Below, piece by piece: positions 51,627 to 60,228 of a stretch of DNA of 64,000 nucleotides. Position 1 is the first letter of the stretch. Each line of letters opens with the position of its first letter. The notes under the pieces are model-generated. The model saw nothing but the letters and a program-made list of their open reading frames with translations, did no database searches and was not told where the DNA came from. Source of the stretch: Enterococcus_D entomosocium (GTDB taxonomy: Bacteria > Bacillota > Bacilli > Lactobacillales > Enterococcaceae); NCBI RefSeq assembly GCF_030441895.1, contig NZ_JARJAS010000020.1. One strand, 5' to 3'. The position numbers and the translations under genes were made by a program.

Positions 51627-52507
51627 TACCGTCCATTCTCCGTTTGTCGATAATCACTAGGTGAAATGCCGACTTTTCTCTTGAATAAACGGCTGAAATA
51701 GGCGGTGTTTTCGATGCCGATCGCCAATGAGATCTCTTTGATGGAAAGACGAGAATAGCGCAAAAGGTCTTTCGAGTAAGAGATGCGTTTGCTGATCTGG
51801 TACTCGATGGGGGGCAAGCCCATGTATTTGGAAAACTCCTTGACGATTTGATACTTATTGATATGGTACCTTTCCTCCAAAGATTCCAAGGTGATCCCTT
51901 GACGGAAATCCTCTTCTAGCTGGTCACGAATCTGCAAAATATAAGGCGGGATCTCACTATCCGAAAAATCGAGATGATATTTTTGCAGGAGCAGTTCATT
52001 GAGTAGCTGATGGATCAAAACAGAGCTTTGGAAGGCAGTTTTCGCATTTGGTTCTGGCTGTAACATCAATAAATCTTGTAAGACCAAATGGATCGGATTT
52101 TGGCGGCTGCTGGCAGGATTTGTGTGAAAAACTGGACTGCCATTTTTGAGAAATTCATCATAAAACGCTGTGACGTTGGCGCCATATAGATGGATCCAGT
52201 CCATTTCCCAGGGCTCTTGACTAACGGTGCGGTAGTACTGATAGTCTAGGCAGTCGATAAAAAACACATCACCTGCTTTTAATTGATAGCTTTTTCCTTT
52301 GTAGCGCAATTCACCGCAACCGGACAATGTATATTTGATCAAATAAGAAGGCAGGTTCTCTCGTTCTGTAAAGTAAGGTTTGCTGGCTTTGAAATAGCCG
52401 ATTTCTTGAATGTAATAGAAAAGTTCACGCTGCTTTTGGGTTGAAGTATTGATGTAACGCAGTGAATCGGTTGACCATGAGTGGTTGGCTTTTTCCCAGT
52501 AATCCAT
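51626..52507 (-). CDS. AraC-family transcriptional regulator with cupin sensor domain (2)
   Basis: A 293-residue regulator. The N-terminal sensor pocket (YTLSGCGELRYKGKSYQLK, GDVFFIDCLDYQYYR) is followed by two HTH motifs (ITLESLEERYHINKYQIVKEF and IKEISLAIGIENTAYFSRLF). The start is ATG at 52507 behind GGAGG. It is divergent from rhaB with 151 bases between, so it is the most likely L-rhamnose-responsive activator (a RhaS/RhaR analogue). A direct repeat in the shared region may be its binding site. Confidence 0.93.
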   Translation of the reverse strand: MDYWEKANHSWSTDSLRYINTSTQKQRELFYYIQEIGYFKASKPYFTERENLPSYLIKYTLSGCGELRYKGKSYQLKAGDVFFIDCLDYQYYRTVSQEPWEMDWIHLYGANVTAFYDEFLKNGSPVFHTNPASSRQNPIHLVLQDLLMLQPEPNAKTAFQSSVLIHQLLNELLLQKYHLDFSDSEIPPYILQIRDQLEEDFRQGITLESLEERYHINKYQIVKEFSKYMGLPPIEYQISKRISYSKDLLRYSRLSIKEISLAIGIENTAYFSRLFKRKVGISPSDYRQTENGR

Positions 52508-52524
52508 CGGATCCTCCTTTTTAC

Positions 52525-52555
52525 CAAGATTGTGCAAGTCTTTATCAAAATTGTG
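52525..52555. promoter_or_regulatory. Direct repeats, candidate AraC regulator site
   Basis: CAAGATTGTG (52525-52534) and CAAAATTGTG (52546-52555) lie exactly 21 bases apart, two helical turns, upstream of the rhaB promoter. This spacing is typical of AraC-family half-sites. Confidence 0.5.
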
Positions 52556-52585
52556 TGATGAAACTCGTTGATTGTCAAGCTAAAA

Positions 52586-52614
52586 TTGAGGCAACAAGAA
52601 TGAATCAGTAAATT
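52586..52614 (+). promoter_or_regulatory. Candidate rhaB promoter
   Basis: TTGAGG and TAAATT with a 17-base spacer; a weak promoter that would depend on an activator. Confidence 0.45.
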
Positions 52615-52627
52615 GTAATCGATTTAT
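52614..52627 (+). promoter_or_regulatory. cre-like site before rhaB
   Basis: TGTAATCGATTTAT matches the CcpA consensus TGWAANCGNTNWCA at 12 of 14 positions and overlaps the predicted start of transcription. Confidence 0.4.
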
Positions 52628-52658
52628 TTTTAACCAAGATAATGAAAGGTGGAGACCA

Positions 52659-54143
52659 GTGAACACATTTATCGCAATCGATATCGGCGCATCAAGCGGT
52701 CGTCTGATGTTGAGCCGTTGGGAAAATGAGCAGATCACTTTAGAAGAGATCCATCGCTTTAAAAACGGCTTTCGTCCCCTTGAAGGCTTTGACCGCTGGG
52801 CGATCGATTATTTGATCCAAGAGATTTTAGTAGGACTGCAAAAAGTGAAACAAGCCGGTATCAATGACTGCTTCGTCGGAATCGACACCTGGGCAGTGGA
52901 CTACTGTTTGATCGATCAAGCAGGCGAACGTTTAGGCGACCCAGTCGCTTATCGAGATAGTCGCACCAATGATGCGATCGCGGCTTTTGGCCAGCGCTAT
53001 TCTTTGCAAAAACTGTATGAGAAAACAGGCATTCAGCTGCAGCCCTTCAACACGATTTTTCAATTAGCTACAGAAGAAGCGCAACTGTTGCAAAAAGCCG
53101 ACAAACTGCTGTTGATTCCAGATTATTTGGGCTACGTTTTTACCGGCAAGATGGTCACGGAAAAAACCAATGCCTCGACGATGCAGCTTCTAAATGCCAA
53201 TACCCAAACATGGGATGTAGAATTATTAGCTGAGATTGGCGTAACAGAAGGACTGTTCCCACCATTGGTTGATGCTGGAACGGTTTTAGGCACACTGCAA
53301 ACTCAGAAGTTTCCAGCCTATGATTTGCCACAAGCGACCTTTGTCACTGTCGCTAGTCATGATACGGCGTCGGCGATCATCGGTACACCCGGAGAAGGGT
53401 CAGAGTGGGGCTACATCAGCAGCGGGACATGGTCATTGCTGGGGATCGAAACCAAAGTACCCAACGTTTCCCTTGCCGCCTTCGATGAAAATTATACGAA
53501 CGAATGGGGTGCCCACAACACGATTCGCTTTTTAAAAAATATCATGGGCATGTGGCTGATCCAAGAAGTGGCTCGGCAGCAAGATTATCAGTATTCCTAT
53601 GCAGAATTGGCGGAATTGGCGCAAGCAACGCCTGCTTTTCAACAGTTTGTCGATGTCAATGATCCTCGTTTTTTGAATCCAGAAAATATGATTACTGAAC
53701 TGCAAGCGTATTGTCGAGAAACCCAGCAGAAAGTTCCAGAAACCGCAGGGGAGCTGGCTCGCTGTGTGTATGATAACTTAGCGCTTTGTTATGCCAGCGA
53801 ATTGCAAAAGCTGGAACAGCTGACAGGTACGACGAACAAGCTGCAAAAACTGCATATCGTGGGGGGCGGTTCCAACAATCGCTTTTTAAATCAACTGACG
53901 GCTGATGCTGCGCAGCTGACGATCGAAGCTGGCCCAAGTGAAGCAACGGCGATCGGCAATCTTTTAATGCAGATGATGAGTGCTAGCATCTTCACGTCGC
54001 TGGTTGAAGCACGCCGCGCGGTCAAACACTCATTTCCTTGCAGTGTTCATGAACCACAGCCTTTTGATCACAAGATTTTAAGCGACTATCAACGTTTTAT
54101 AGAAGGAGAAGGAAAAAATGACAACGATTCAACAGCGTTATGA
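52659..54143 (+). CDS. rhaB: Rhamnulokinase
   Basis: Phosphorylates L-rhamnulose to L-rhamnulose 1-phosphate with ATP. The 494 residues belong to the FGGY kinase family: N-terminal phosphate loop AIDIGASSGRLML, RhaB-specific FKNGFRPLEG and WAVDYCLIDQAG, VASHDTASAI and the second ATP lobe with LHIVGGGSNN. The start is a GTG at 52659 with AAAGGTGGAG upstream. It overlaps rhaA by 26 bases. First gene of rhaBAD, opposite to the second AraC gene. Confidence 0.96.
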   Translation: MNTFIAIDIGASSGRLMLSRWENEQITLEEIHRFKNGFRPLEGFDRWAIDYLIQEILVGLQKVKQAGINDCFVGIDTWAVDYCLIDQAGERLGDPVAYRDSRTNDAIAAFGQRYSLQKLYEKTGIQLQPFNTIFQLATEEAQLLQKADKLLLIPDYLGYVFTGKMVTEKTNASTMQLLNANTQTWDVELLAEIGVTEGLFPPLVDAGTVLGTLQTQKFPAYDLPQATFVTVASHDTASAIIGTPGEGSEWGYISSGTWSLLGIETKVPNVSLAAFDENYTNEWGAHNTIRFLKNIMGMWLIQEVARQQDYQYSYAELAELAQATPAFQQFVDVNDPRFLNPENMITELQAYCRETQQKVPETAGELARCVYDNLALCYASELQKLEQLTGTTNKLQKLHIVGGGSNNRFLNQLTADAAQLTIEAGPSEATAIGNLLMQMMSASIFTSLVEARRAVKHSFPCSVHEPQPFDHKILSDYQRFIEGEGKNDNDSTAL

Positions 54144-55371
54144 AGAAGCTAAGACAGCATATGCCAAATTGGGCGTCGACACGGATACGGTTTTGAAAAA
54201 ATTAGCCAATGTGAAAATCTCGATGCATGTTTGGCAAGGGGACGATGTCCAAGGATTTTTGAGTGATGAAGCATTATCTGGTGGGATCTCTGTAACGGGG
54301 AATTATCCTGGTGCTGCCCATACCCCAGAGGAGTTGCGCCAAGATTTAGAAAAAGCCTACTCTTTGATTCCTGGAAAACACAAATTGAACCTTCACGCTA
54401 TCTATTTAGACACCGAGGAAGCAGTGGATCTAAATGAATTGGAGCCGAAGCATTTTGAAAAATGGGTCGCTTGGGCGAAAGAACAAGGCTTAGGTTTAGA
54501 CTTCAATCCAACCTTTTTCTCACATCCCATGTTCAAAGATGGCTTTACCCTTGCTTCACCAGATGAAGAAGTTCGTCAGTTTTGGATCGAACACGGCAAA
54601 CGTTCGCGTCAAATCGCTGCCTATATGGGGAAAGAAACTGGGCAAGTCTGTGTCAATAATTTCTGGGTGCCAGATGGCTACAAAGACAACCCGATCGATC
54701 GTTTTACACCACGGGAACGCTTGATGACAGCATTAGATGAGATTTTTGCTGAAGAATTGCCAGCGGAATACACAGTGGATGCCGTGGAAAGCAAGCTGTT
54801 TGGTCTTGGTGCCGAAGCCTACACCGTCGGCTCTCATGAATTTTATATGGGCTATGGCTTGACGCGCGATAAATTGATTTGTTTGGATGCTGGACATTTC
54901 CATCCAACCGAAGTGATCTCCAATAAATTGTCTTCATTGGCACTATTCAGCAAAGGCATTTTGCTGCATGTCAGCCGTCCTGTACGCTGGGATAGTGATC
55001 ATGTCGTGATCATGGACGATGAATTGCAAGAGATTGGCCACGAATTGGTTCGCAATGACTTATTGCCAAAAACCAACATTGGGTTAGATTTCTTTGATGC
55101 AACGATCAATCGGGTCGCTGCGTGGGTGATCGGGACGCGCAATACTCAAAAAGCGTTGCTAAAAGCGATGCTAGAACCGATCGAAGAACTAAAAGCAATC
55201 GAATTGTCAGGTGATTTCACCACTCGTTTAGCCATGACGGAAGAATTAAAAGACTATCCGTATGCAGATGTTTGGAATTACTTCTGTGAAAGCCAAGGGG
55301 TACCAGCAGGTCTGGATTGGCTATCAGAAGTGAAAGCCTATGAAGAAACCGTCTTAAAAGCCAGAAAGTAG
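54118..55371 (+). CDS. rhaA: L-rhamnose isomerase
   Basis: Converts L-rhamnose to L-rhamnulose. The 417 residues match the usual length; SMHVWQGDDVQGF, GNYPGAAHTPEELR, LGLDFNPTFFSHP, KLFGLGAEAYTVGSHEF and CLDAGHFHPTEVISNK carry the metal-binding Glu, Asp and His residues of the TIM barrel. It overlaps rhaB and is followed after 7 bases by rhaD. Confidence 0.98.
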   Translation: MTTIQQRYEEAKTAYAKLGVDTDTVLKKLANVKISMHVWQGDDVQGFLSDEALSGGISVTGNYPGAAHTPEELRQDLEKAYSLIPGKHKLNLHAIYLDTEEAVDLNELEPKHFEKWVAWAKEQGLGLDFNPTFFSHPMFKDGFTLASPDEEVRQFWIEHGKRSRQIAAYMGKETGQVCVNNFWVPDGYKDNPIDRFTPRERLMTALDEIFAEELPAEYTVDAVESKLFGLGAEAYTVGSHEFYMGYGLTRDKLICLDAGHFHPTEVISNKLSSLALFSKGILLHVSRPVRWDSDHVVIMDDELQEIGHELVRNDLLPKTNIGLDFFDATINRVAAWVIGTRNTQKALLKAMLEPIEELKAIELSGDFTTRLAMTEELKDYPYADVWNYFCESQGVPAGLDWLSEVKAYEETVLKARK

Positions 55372-55378
55372 GAGAACG

Positions 55379-56203
55379 ATGAAAAAAATTGATATTTTAC
55401 AAGCGAATTTTGTACAAGAAATGATGGAAACGACAGCAAATCTTTACCGTTTAGGGTGGGATGAGCGCAACGGTGGCAATATTTCTTACTTATTAACAGA
55501 AGAAGAGATCTTGCCTTTCATCGATCCGCAAAGCGTCTTGCGGGAAATTCCCATGATTTTTGATGCTACGGCACTAGCCGGCAAGTACTTTATTGTGACA
55601 GGTTCAGGAAAATACTTTAAAAATGTAGCCGCACATCCAGCGGAAAACCTTGGTGTGATTCGGGTCAAAGAAGATGGGCAAACATTGGAATTGCTTTGGG
55701 GCTTGGAAAATGGTGCGGTGCCAACGAGTGAATTGCCAAGTCATTTCATGAGTCATATCGCTCGCTTGTCGGTCGATCCAGAAAACCGAATCATCATGCA
55801 TAACCACGCATCGCATCTTTTGGCCATGAGTTTTACCCATGAGTTGGATGAACGCAGTTTCACGAGGACCCTGTGGCAGATGTGTACGGAGTGCTTGGTG
55901 GTCTTCCCAGAAGGTGTTTCCATCATTCCTTGGATGGTTCCAGGAACGAACGAGATCGGCGAAGCAACAGCTGCTAAAATGAAAGAAACCCGTTTGGTAC
56001 TTTGGCCGCAACATGGCATCTACGGTGCTGGCAAAGATATGGATGAAGTCTTTGGCTTGATTGAAACGGCAGAGAAAGCTGCGGAAGTGTACACATATGT
56101 TAAAGCGCAAGGCCCAATCTTACAAACCATTACAGATGAAAATCTGAAAAAATTGGCTGACGCTTTCAAAGTCACTCCCCGAGCAGGCTATCTTGAGGTA
56201 TAA
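55379..56203 (+). CDS. rhaD: Rhamnulose-1-phosphate aldolase
   Basis: Zinc-dependent class II aldolase cleaving L-rhamnulose 1-phosphate to dihydroxyacetone phosphate and L-lactaldehyde. The 274 residues include WDERNGGNISY, the phosphate loop GSGKYFKNV, the zinc pair in IMHNHASHLLAM and the third zinc histidine in PQHGIYGAGK. It follows rhaA by 7 bases behind AGGAGAACG. The lactaldehyde is taken care of by the gene that follows. Confidence 0.97.
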   Translation: MKKIDILQANFVQEMMETTANLYRLGWDERNGGNISYLLTEEEILPFIDPQSVLREIPMIFDATALAGKYFIVTGSGKYFKNVAAHPAENLGVIRVKEDGQTLELLWGLENGAVPTSELPSHFMSHIARLSVDPENRIIMHNHASHLLAMSFTHELDERSFTRTLWQMCTECLVVFPEGVSIIPWMVPGTNEIGEATAAKMKETRLVLWPQHGIYGAGKDMDEVFGLIETAEKAAEVYTYVKAQGPILQTITDENLKKLADAFKVTPRAGYLEV

Positions 56204-56216
56204 GTAATGGTAGAAG

Positions 56217-56245
56217 AATAGAAAAGGCTCTCAGTCTTTTCTATT
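56217..56245 (+). other. Hairpin between rhaD and the lactaldehyde reductase gene
   Basis: AATAGAAAAG and CTTTTCTATT form a 10-base-pair stem. A weak T-run follows, so it may be a partial terminator or stability element within the operon. Confidence 0.5.
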
Positions 56246-56287
56246 TAAACTATATTGTGAATAAACAAACAAATGGAGGTAGGAAGA

Positions 56288-57439
56288 ATGGCAAATAGAA
56301 TGATTTTGAATGAAACATCGTATTTTGGAAAAGGAGCGATCGAGAACGTACCGACCGAATTCAAAGCACGAGGGTTCAAAAAAGCGGCTGTGATCACCGA
56401 CAAAGATTTGGTGGAATTTGAAGTAGCAACCAAAGTGACGAAATTATTGGATGAAGCAGGTGTCGACTATGCGTTATATGATGGGATCGTGCCCAACCCA
56501 ACGATCCAAAATGTCAAAGACGGCTTAGCCTTTGTCAAAGAAGCCCAAGCCGATTGTATCATTGCGATTGGCGGTGGTTCACCGATCGATACGGCAAAAG
56601 CGATCGCAATCATTGCTACGAATCCTGAATTTTCAGATGTGATTAGTTTGGAAGGCGTGGCAGACACGAAACATCCATGCTTGCCGATTTTAGCGGTACC
56701 GACAACTTCTGGGACTGCAGCCGAAGTAACGATTAACTATGTGATTACAGATGAAGAAAATCATCGGAAATTTGTTTGTGTAGATCCTCACGATATTCCT
56801 CTAGTAGCCTTTGTGGACAGCGATATGATGATGGGGATGCCGAAGAGCCTGGCAGCTGCAACGGGGATGGATGCCATGACCCACGCCATCGAAGGCTTCA
56901 TCACCAAAGGCGCTTGGGAAATGACTGACATGCTGCACATCAAAGCAATCGAGATCATCGGGCGCTCATTGAGAGATTCCGTGAATGGCGATCAAGCAGG
57001 ACGAGAAGCGATGGCACTAGGGCAATACATTGCCGGTATGGGCTTTTCAAACGTCGGCTTGGGCTTAGTCCACGGCATGGCACATCCATTGTCCGCTTGG
57101 TACAACATTCCTCACGGAGTAGCGTGCGCGTCTTTGTTGCCAACCATCATGAAATACAACAAAGACTTTACGGGTGAAAAATACCGTGAGATCGCGATCG
57201 TTTTAGGCATTGAAGGGGCAGAAACGATGTCACTTGAAGACGTCCGAGATGCTGCTTGCCAAGCAATCGATCAGTTAAGCAAAGATGTGGGCATTCCAGC
57301 GACCATTTCTGAATTAGGCGTCAAAGAAGAAGATATCCCAGCCATCGCCAAAGATGCCTTGAACGATGTCTGCACACCAGGCAACCCGCGGGAAACGACT
57401 TTAGAAGAGATTATTGAGCTTTATCGTTCGTTGATGTAA
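56288..57439 (+). CDS. fucO: Lactaldehyde reductase (iron-containing alcohol dehydrogenase)
   Basis: Reduces L-lactaldehyde to L-1,2-propanediol with NADH. The 383 residues form a group III alcohol dehydrogenase: IIAIGGGSPIDTAKA for NAD, VPTTSGTAAEVT, and the iron-binding histidines in MDAMTHAIEGF, VHGMAHPLSAWYNIPHG. The N-terminus MANRMILNETSYFG is like that of E. coli FucO. ATG 56288 follows TGGAGGTAGGA. It is the last gene of the rhamnose set and regenerates NAD+ during fermentation of L-rhamnose. Confidence 0.95.
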   Translation: MANRMILNETSYFGKGAIENVPTEFKARGFKKAAVITDKDLVEFEVATKVTKLLDEAGVDYALYDGIVPNPTIQNVKDGLAFVKEAQADCIIAIGGGSPIDTAKAIAIIATNPEFSDVISLEGVADTKHPCLPILAVPTTSGTAAEVTINYVITDEENHRKFVCVDPHDIPLVAFVDSDMMMGMPKSLAAATGMDAMTHAIEGFITKGAWEMTDMLHIKAIEIIGRSLRDSVNGDQAGREAMALGQYIAGMGFSNVGLGLVHGMAHPLSAWYNIPHGVACASLLPTIMKYNKDFTGEKYREIAIVLGIEGAETMSLEDVRDAACQAIDQLSKDVGIPATISELGVKEEDIPAIAKDALNDVCTPGNPRETTLEEIIELYRSLM

Positions 57440-57630
57440 AAGCTCAAATCGTTCCTTTCAATGAGCGTGCTTATTTCGCTTGCTGTATAGGCGCTCAAAC
57501 CTGGATTGCTCCTTAACGAAGGTTGAATGGTTTCGATAAACGGCGTTTTCCTTCTCGTTTCATGGGAACTAGCAGCTTTTCTTATTCCAACAGTTGAATA
57601 ATGAACATTGATGATAACACTGACTTTGTT

Positions 57631-57662
57631 ACAGCCATTTTGAAAAATGGCTGTTTTTTTTG
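57631..57662 (+). terminator. Terminator after the rhamnose genes
   Basis: ACAGCCATT and AATGGCTGT around TTGAAA, followed by eight T. It lies about 190 bases after the fucO stop. Confidence 0.85.
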
Positions 57663-57699
57663 TCCTTAACGTTGTATTGTAATTCTTATTATTGATCAT

Positions 57700-57723
57700 C
57701 TTTGTCCCATGAAGGGGACAAAG
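57700..57723. promoter_or_regulatory. Perfect palindrome, candidate operator for the second PRD regulator
   Basis: CTTTGTCCC and GGGACAAAG flank six bases, centred about 44 bases upstream of the -10. There is no T-run, so it is more likely a protein-binding site than a terminator. Confidence 0.55.
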
Positions 57724-57749
57724 AATGATAGAACGCTTACATTTCCTAG

Positions 57750-57758
57750 TGCTATGAT
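57750..57758 (+). promoter_or_regulatory. Extended -10 promoter for the second PRD regulator
   Basis: TGCTATGAT is an extended -10 27 bases before the regulator start. Confidence 0.55.
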
Positions 57759-57784
57759 AAGTGTGTAGAAAGGAGAACGGTTAC

Positions 57785-59263
57785 ATGACTGTTATGGAAC
57801 AACGAAAGAGAAAAATCATCCATATTCTTTCCAATACGAGAGAATTTGTCACGGCCGATGAACTATCCGCAGCGCTTCGACTTTCTACAAAGTCGATTTA
57901 TCGCATCGTAAAAGCAATCAATGAGGATGCCGCGATTGACTATGTGATTCTCTCAGAAAAAGGGAAAGGCTACCGCTTAAGTTTCCATCATCAAGAAAAG
58001 TCCCAGAGTCAGAAAGCGGAAATGCCGAATGCGCTGACACCAGTGGAACGCCGGAACAAGGTGATGGAGGAGCTATTGCTTATTTCCCCAAAAAGAAAGA
58101 ATATTTTTTCCCTGTATCAGCCTTTTTATGTGAGTGAAACGGTTATCAACAGTGATGAGAAATTAATTTCTGAAGCTTTGCAGCGTTTTGAGCTGACGGT
58201 TTCCCGCAAAAATAAAATGATCGGGGTGAACGGTGCAGAAAAAAATATCCGTCGTGCATTGCAGGAGTATATCCAACAAACCCGCAATATCCGCTTGGAT
58301 GATCTGCATGTGACGAATGAGGCGTTCAACCGCTATGATGCGGAGTTTGTTTTGCGACAGCTGAATTTGATTGAAAATCACCTAGGCTTAGTAATTCCTC
58401 ATCCATACAACATCAATCTTTTTTCTCACCTGTATATCTTATTGCGGCGGTTTCGCAAAGTAGGGAATTCGTTTAACGAGGATATTTTAGATGAGAAAGA
58501 GAAACAGCAAATGCAAGAAAACCCAGAATTAGCCACCATCGCCAAAGAGATCATTGGCAATAGCGAACAGTACTTGCATACGAAATTACCGGAAAACGAA
58601 AGCTATTATATGTATCAATACCTCGTCTCCTCACGGATGCAAAAGGCCACGGATGAATTAGAGGATCTGTCAGAACAAGTAAAACTAATTTCTAATGCAT
58701 TTATAGAAAAAATGAGCACTCAGCTGCAGCGGTCATTTGAAGACGAGGAGTTATTCGGTAAATTGGCTCGCCATATCAAACCAATGATCAATCGGTTGCG
58801 ACATGGGATCGAAGTCAAAAACAATCTTTTGGAGCAAATCAAATTAGAATACACAGATTTGTTTTTTGCTACCGAAGAGACTGCAAGAGAAATCTGTCAA
58901 GTGTATGATTTGCCAGTGCTCACAGAAGATGAAATCGGCTTTGTCACCCTTTACTTTGCTCAAGCGATCGAAGAACATCCCCAACAACTCAAGGTCATGA
59001 TCGTCTGTACTACGGGAATCGGGACCTCCGAATTATTAAAAGTAAAAGTGCATAAGAAGTTTCGTGAGTTGGCAATCACGGCTGTCCTACCTTCTCGTGA
59101 TGTGGAATCGGCTTTAAAGCAGCACCCGGATACGGAGATGATCATCTCAACCGTTCAATTAACGATCGATAGTCCGATTCCGGTCGTGATCGTGAGTGCC
59201 ATGCTGACGATGGAAGACCAAAAACGCCTTGAAGCGATGATTGGGAGGGTGAGAAATGACTAA
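57785..59263 (+). CDS. PRD-containing transcriptional regulator with EIIB-like domain, EIIA split off
   Basis: A 492-residue regulator: HTH (about 1-65, VTADELSAALRLSTKSIYRI), a middle part with two PRD-like helical regions (about 105-390) and a galactitol-type EIIB domain (about 400-490, LKVMIVCTTGIGTSELLK with the cysteine). The EIIA domain found in longer members is missing from the protein but encoded by the next gene, which overlaps by 8 bases. ATG 57785 follows AAAGGAG. It probably activates the PTS-allulose operon downstream. Confidence 0.92.
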   Translation: MTVMEQRKRKIIHILSNTREFVTADELSAALRLSTKSIYRIVKAINEDAAIDYVILSEKGKGYRLSFHHQEKSQSQKAEMPNALTPVERRNKVMEELLLISPKRKNIFSLYQPFYVSETVINSDEKLISEALQRFELTVSRKNKMIGVNGAEKNIRRALQEYIQQTRNIRLDDLHVTNEAFNRYDAEFVLRQLNLIENHLGLVIPHPYNINLFSHLYILLRRFRKVGNSFNEDILDEKEKQQMQENPELATIAKEIIGNSEQYLHTKLPENESYYMYQYLVSSRMQKATDELEDLSEQVKLISNAFIEKMSTQLQRSFEDEELFGKLARHIKPMINRLRHGIEVKNNLLEQIKLEYTDLFFATEETAREICQVYDLPVLTEDEIGFVTLYFAQAIEEHPQQLKVMIVCTTGIGTSELLKVKVHKKFRELAITAVLPSRDVESALKQHPDTEMIISTVQLTIDSPIPVVIVSAMLTMEDQKRLEAMIGRVRND

Positions 59264-59693
59264 ATTCCCTTTGTCCCTTACTTTAGTTTCAACAGAAGCT
59301 GGAGAGACGAAAGTCGATGTTTTAAGGAAGATTGCAGCAGTTAGCCAAACAATCGGGCTGACGGAGAGCAAAACCTTGCTATTTGAAGCTCTGCAAGCCC
59401 GAGAAGCGAGCGGCAATACGATGATTGCTGAAGATTTTGCGCTACCGCACATTGAAAGTGCTGTGGTGAAAAAAAGCGGAATCGTCCTCGTCAGAGGTGA
59501 AGAAGTCCTTTGGCAGGGAACGCTGCAAGCAAAAACGATTTTTGCGATCCTGATGAAGACTAACGAAACAACCGCGGTGAAACAAGCAGTCATCCGTTTA
59601 ATGAAATGTTTCGCCTATGAAGAAAATCTGCACTTCATTGCAGAAAAATCAAAAGAAGAAATCGAAGCCTTCCTTCTCAACCAACGTGGCTGA
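59256..59693 (+). CDS. PTS EIIA-like protein, partner of the PRD regulator
   Basis: A 145-residue fructose/mannitol-type EIIA domain with the histidine in EDFALPHIESA. It overlaps the regulator gene by 8 bases, and looks like the regulator's C-terminal EIIA as a separate protein. It could modulate the regulator or feed the PTS. A second EIIA is encoded 58 bases downstream, so the two probably have different jobs. Confidence 0.88.
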   Translation: MTKFPLSLTLVSTEAGETKVDVLRKIAAVSQTIGLTESKTLLFEALQAREASGNTMIAEDFALPHIESAVVKKSGIVLVRGEEVLWQGTLQAKTIFAILMKTNETTAVKQAVIRLMKCFAYEENLHFIAEKSKEEIEAFLLNQRG

Positions 59694-59751
59694 TAGGAAT
59701 GAATGGTCAATTCAGTAAGGTAAAAGGTAATCAACTAGAGGAGGAAAACGA

Positions 59752-60204
59752 ATGGATATTTCAACAGTGATTGATCCAAAAATAATCAAAACCAACATGG
59801 AGGCAGCTTCTAAAGAAGAAGCCCTGCAGCAATTGAGTCAGCTTTTATATACCAATGAGTACTTGACGGATCAGGCAGCATTTTTAAAAGATGTCTATGA
59901 GCGGGAAGCAGTCGGTCAAACAGGGATTGGCAATTACATTGCCATTCCCCATGGAAAAAGTGCTCATGTGAAGGAGATCGGCGTAGCAATCGGGGTTTTA
60001 AAAGAAGAGATCCCTTGGGAAACGTTGGATGGCAAGGGAGTGAAAGGAATTATCTTATTTGCCGTCGGTGATGACACGGAAGGGGCGCAAAAGCATTTGA
60101 AACTACTCTCTTTGTTCGCTCGGAAATTAGGAAATGACGAGGTGACGGCTGCCTTGTTGAAAGCAAAAGAGCCGCAGCAAGTGATTGAAGCATTTCAAGG
60201 ATAA
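59752..60204 (+). CDS. PTS fructose-family EIIA component
   Basis: A 150-residue phosphocarrier with the histidine in NYIAIPHGKSAH and the N-terminal pattern SKEEALQQLSQLLY. It resembles the EIIA at 40344-40793 and is followed 24 bases later by its EIIB. GAGGAGG precedes ATG 59752. Confidence 0.95.
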   Translation: MDISTVIDPKIIKTNMEAASKEEALQQLSQLLYTNEYLTDQAAFLKDVYEREAVGQTGIGNYIAIPHGKSAHVKEIGVAIGVLKEEIPWETLDGKGVKGIILFAVGDDTEGAQKHLKLLSLFARKLGNDEVTAALLKAKEPQQVIEAFQG

Positions 60205-60228
60205 CAGAAAATTTAAGGAGGAATTATT

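Larger units (their letters stand above)
57440..57784. other. 345-base spacer before the second PRD regulator
   Basis: Contains a terminator at 57631, a perfect 9-base-pair palindrome at 57700-57723 and an extended -10 at 57750. No gene with a plausible start is visible. Confidence 0.6.

Noticed and set aside
55604..56110. 168-codon minus-strand frame in rhaD
   Set aside because: Antisense shadow of a well-supported aldolase gene; no start signal or recognisable motif.
57421..57699. 92-codon minus-strand frame in the spacer after fucO
   Set aside because: It would have to read through the strong hairpin terminator at 57631-57662, has no ribosome binding site and no family resemblance.
59159..59593. 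144-codon minus-strand frame over the PRD regulator and EIIA genes
   Set aside because: Overlaps two well-supported genes and shows no protein-like features.
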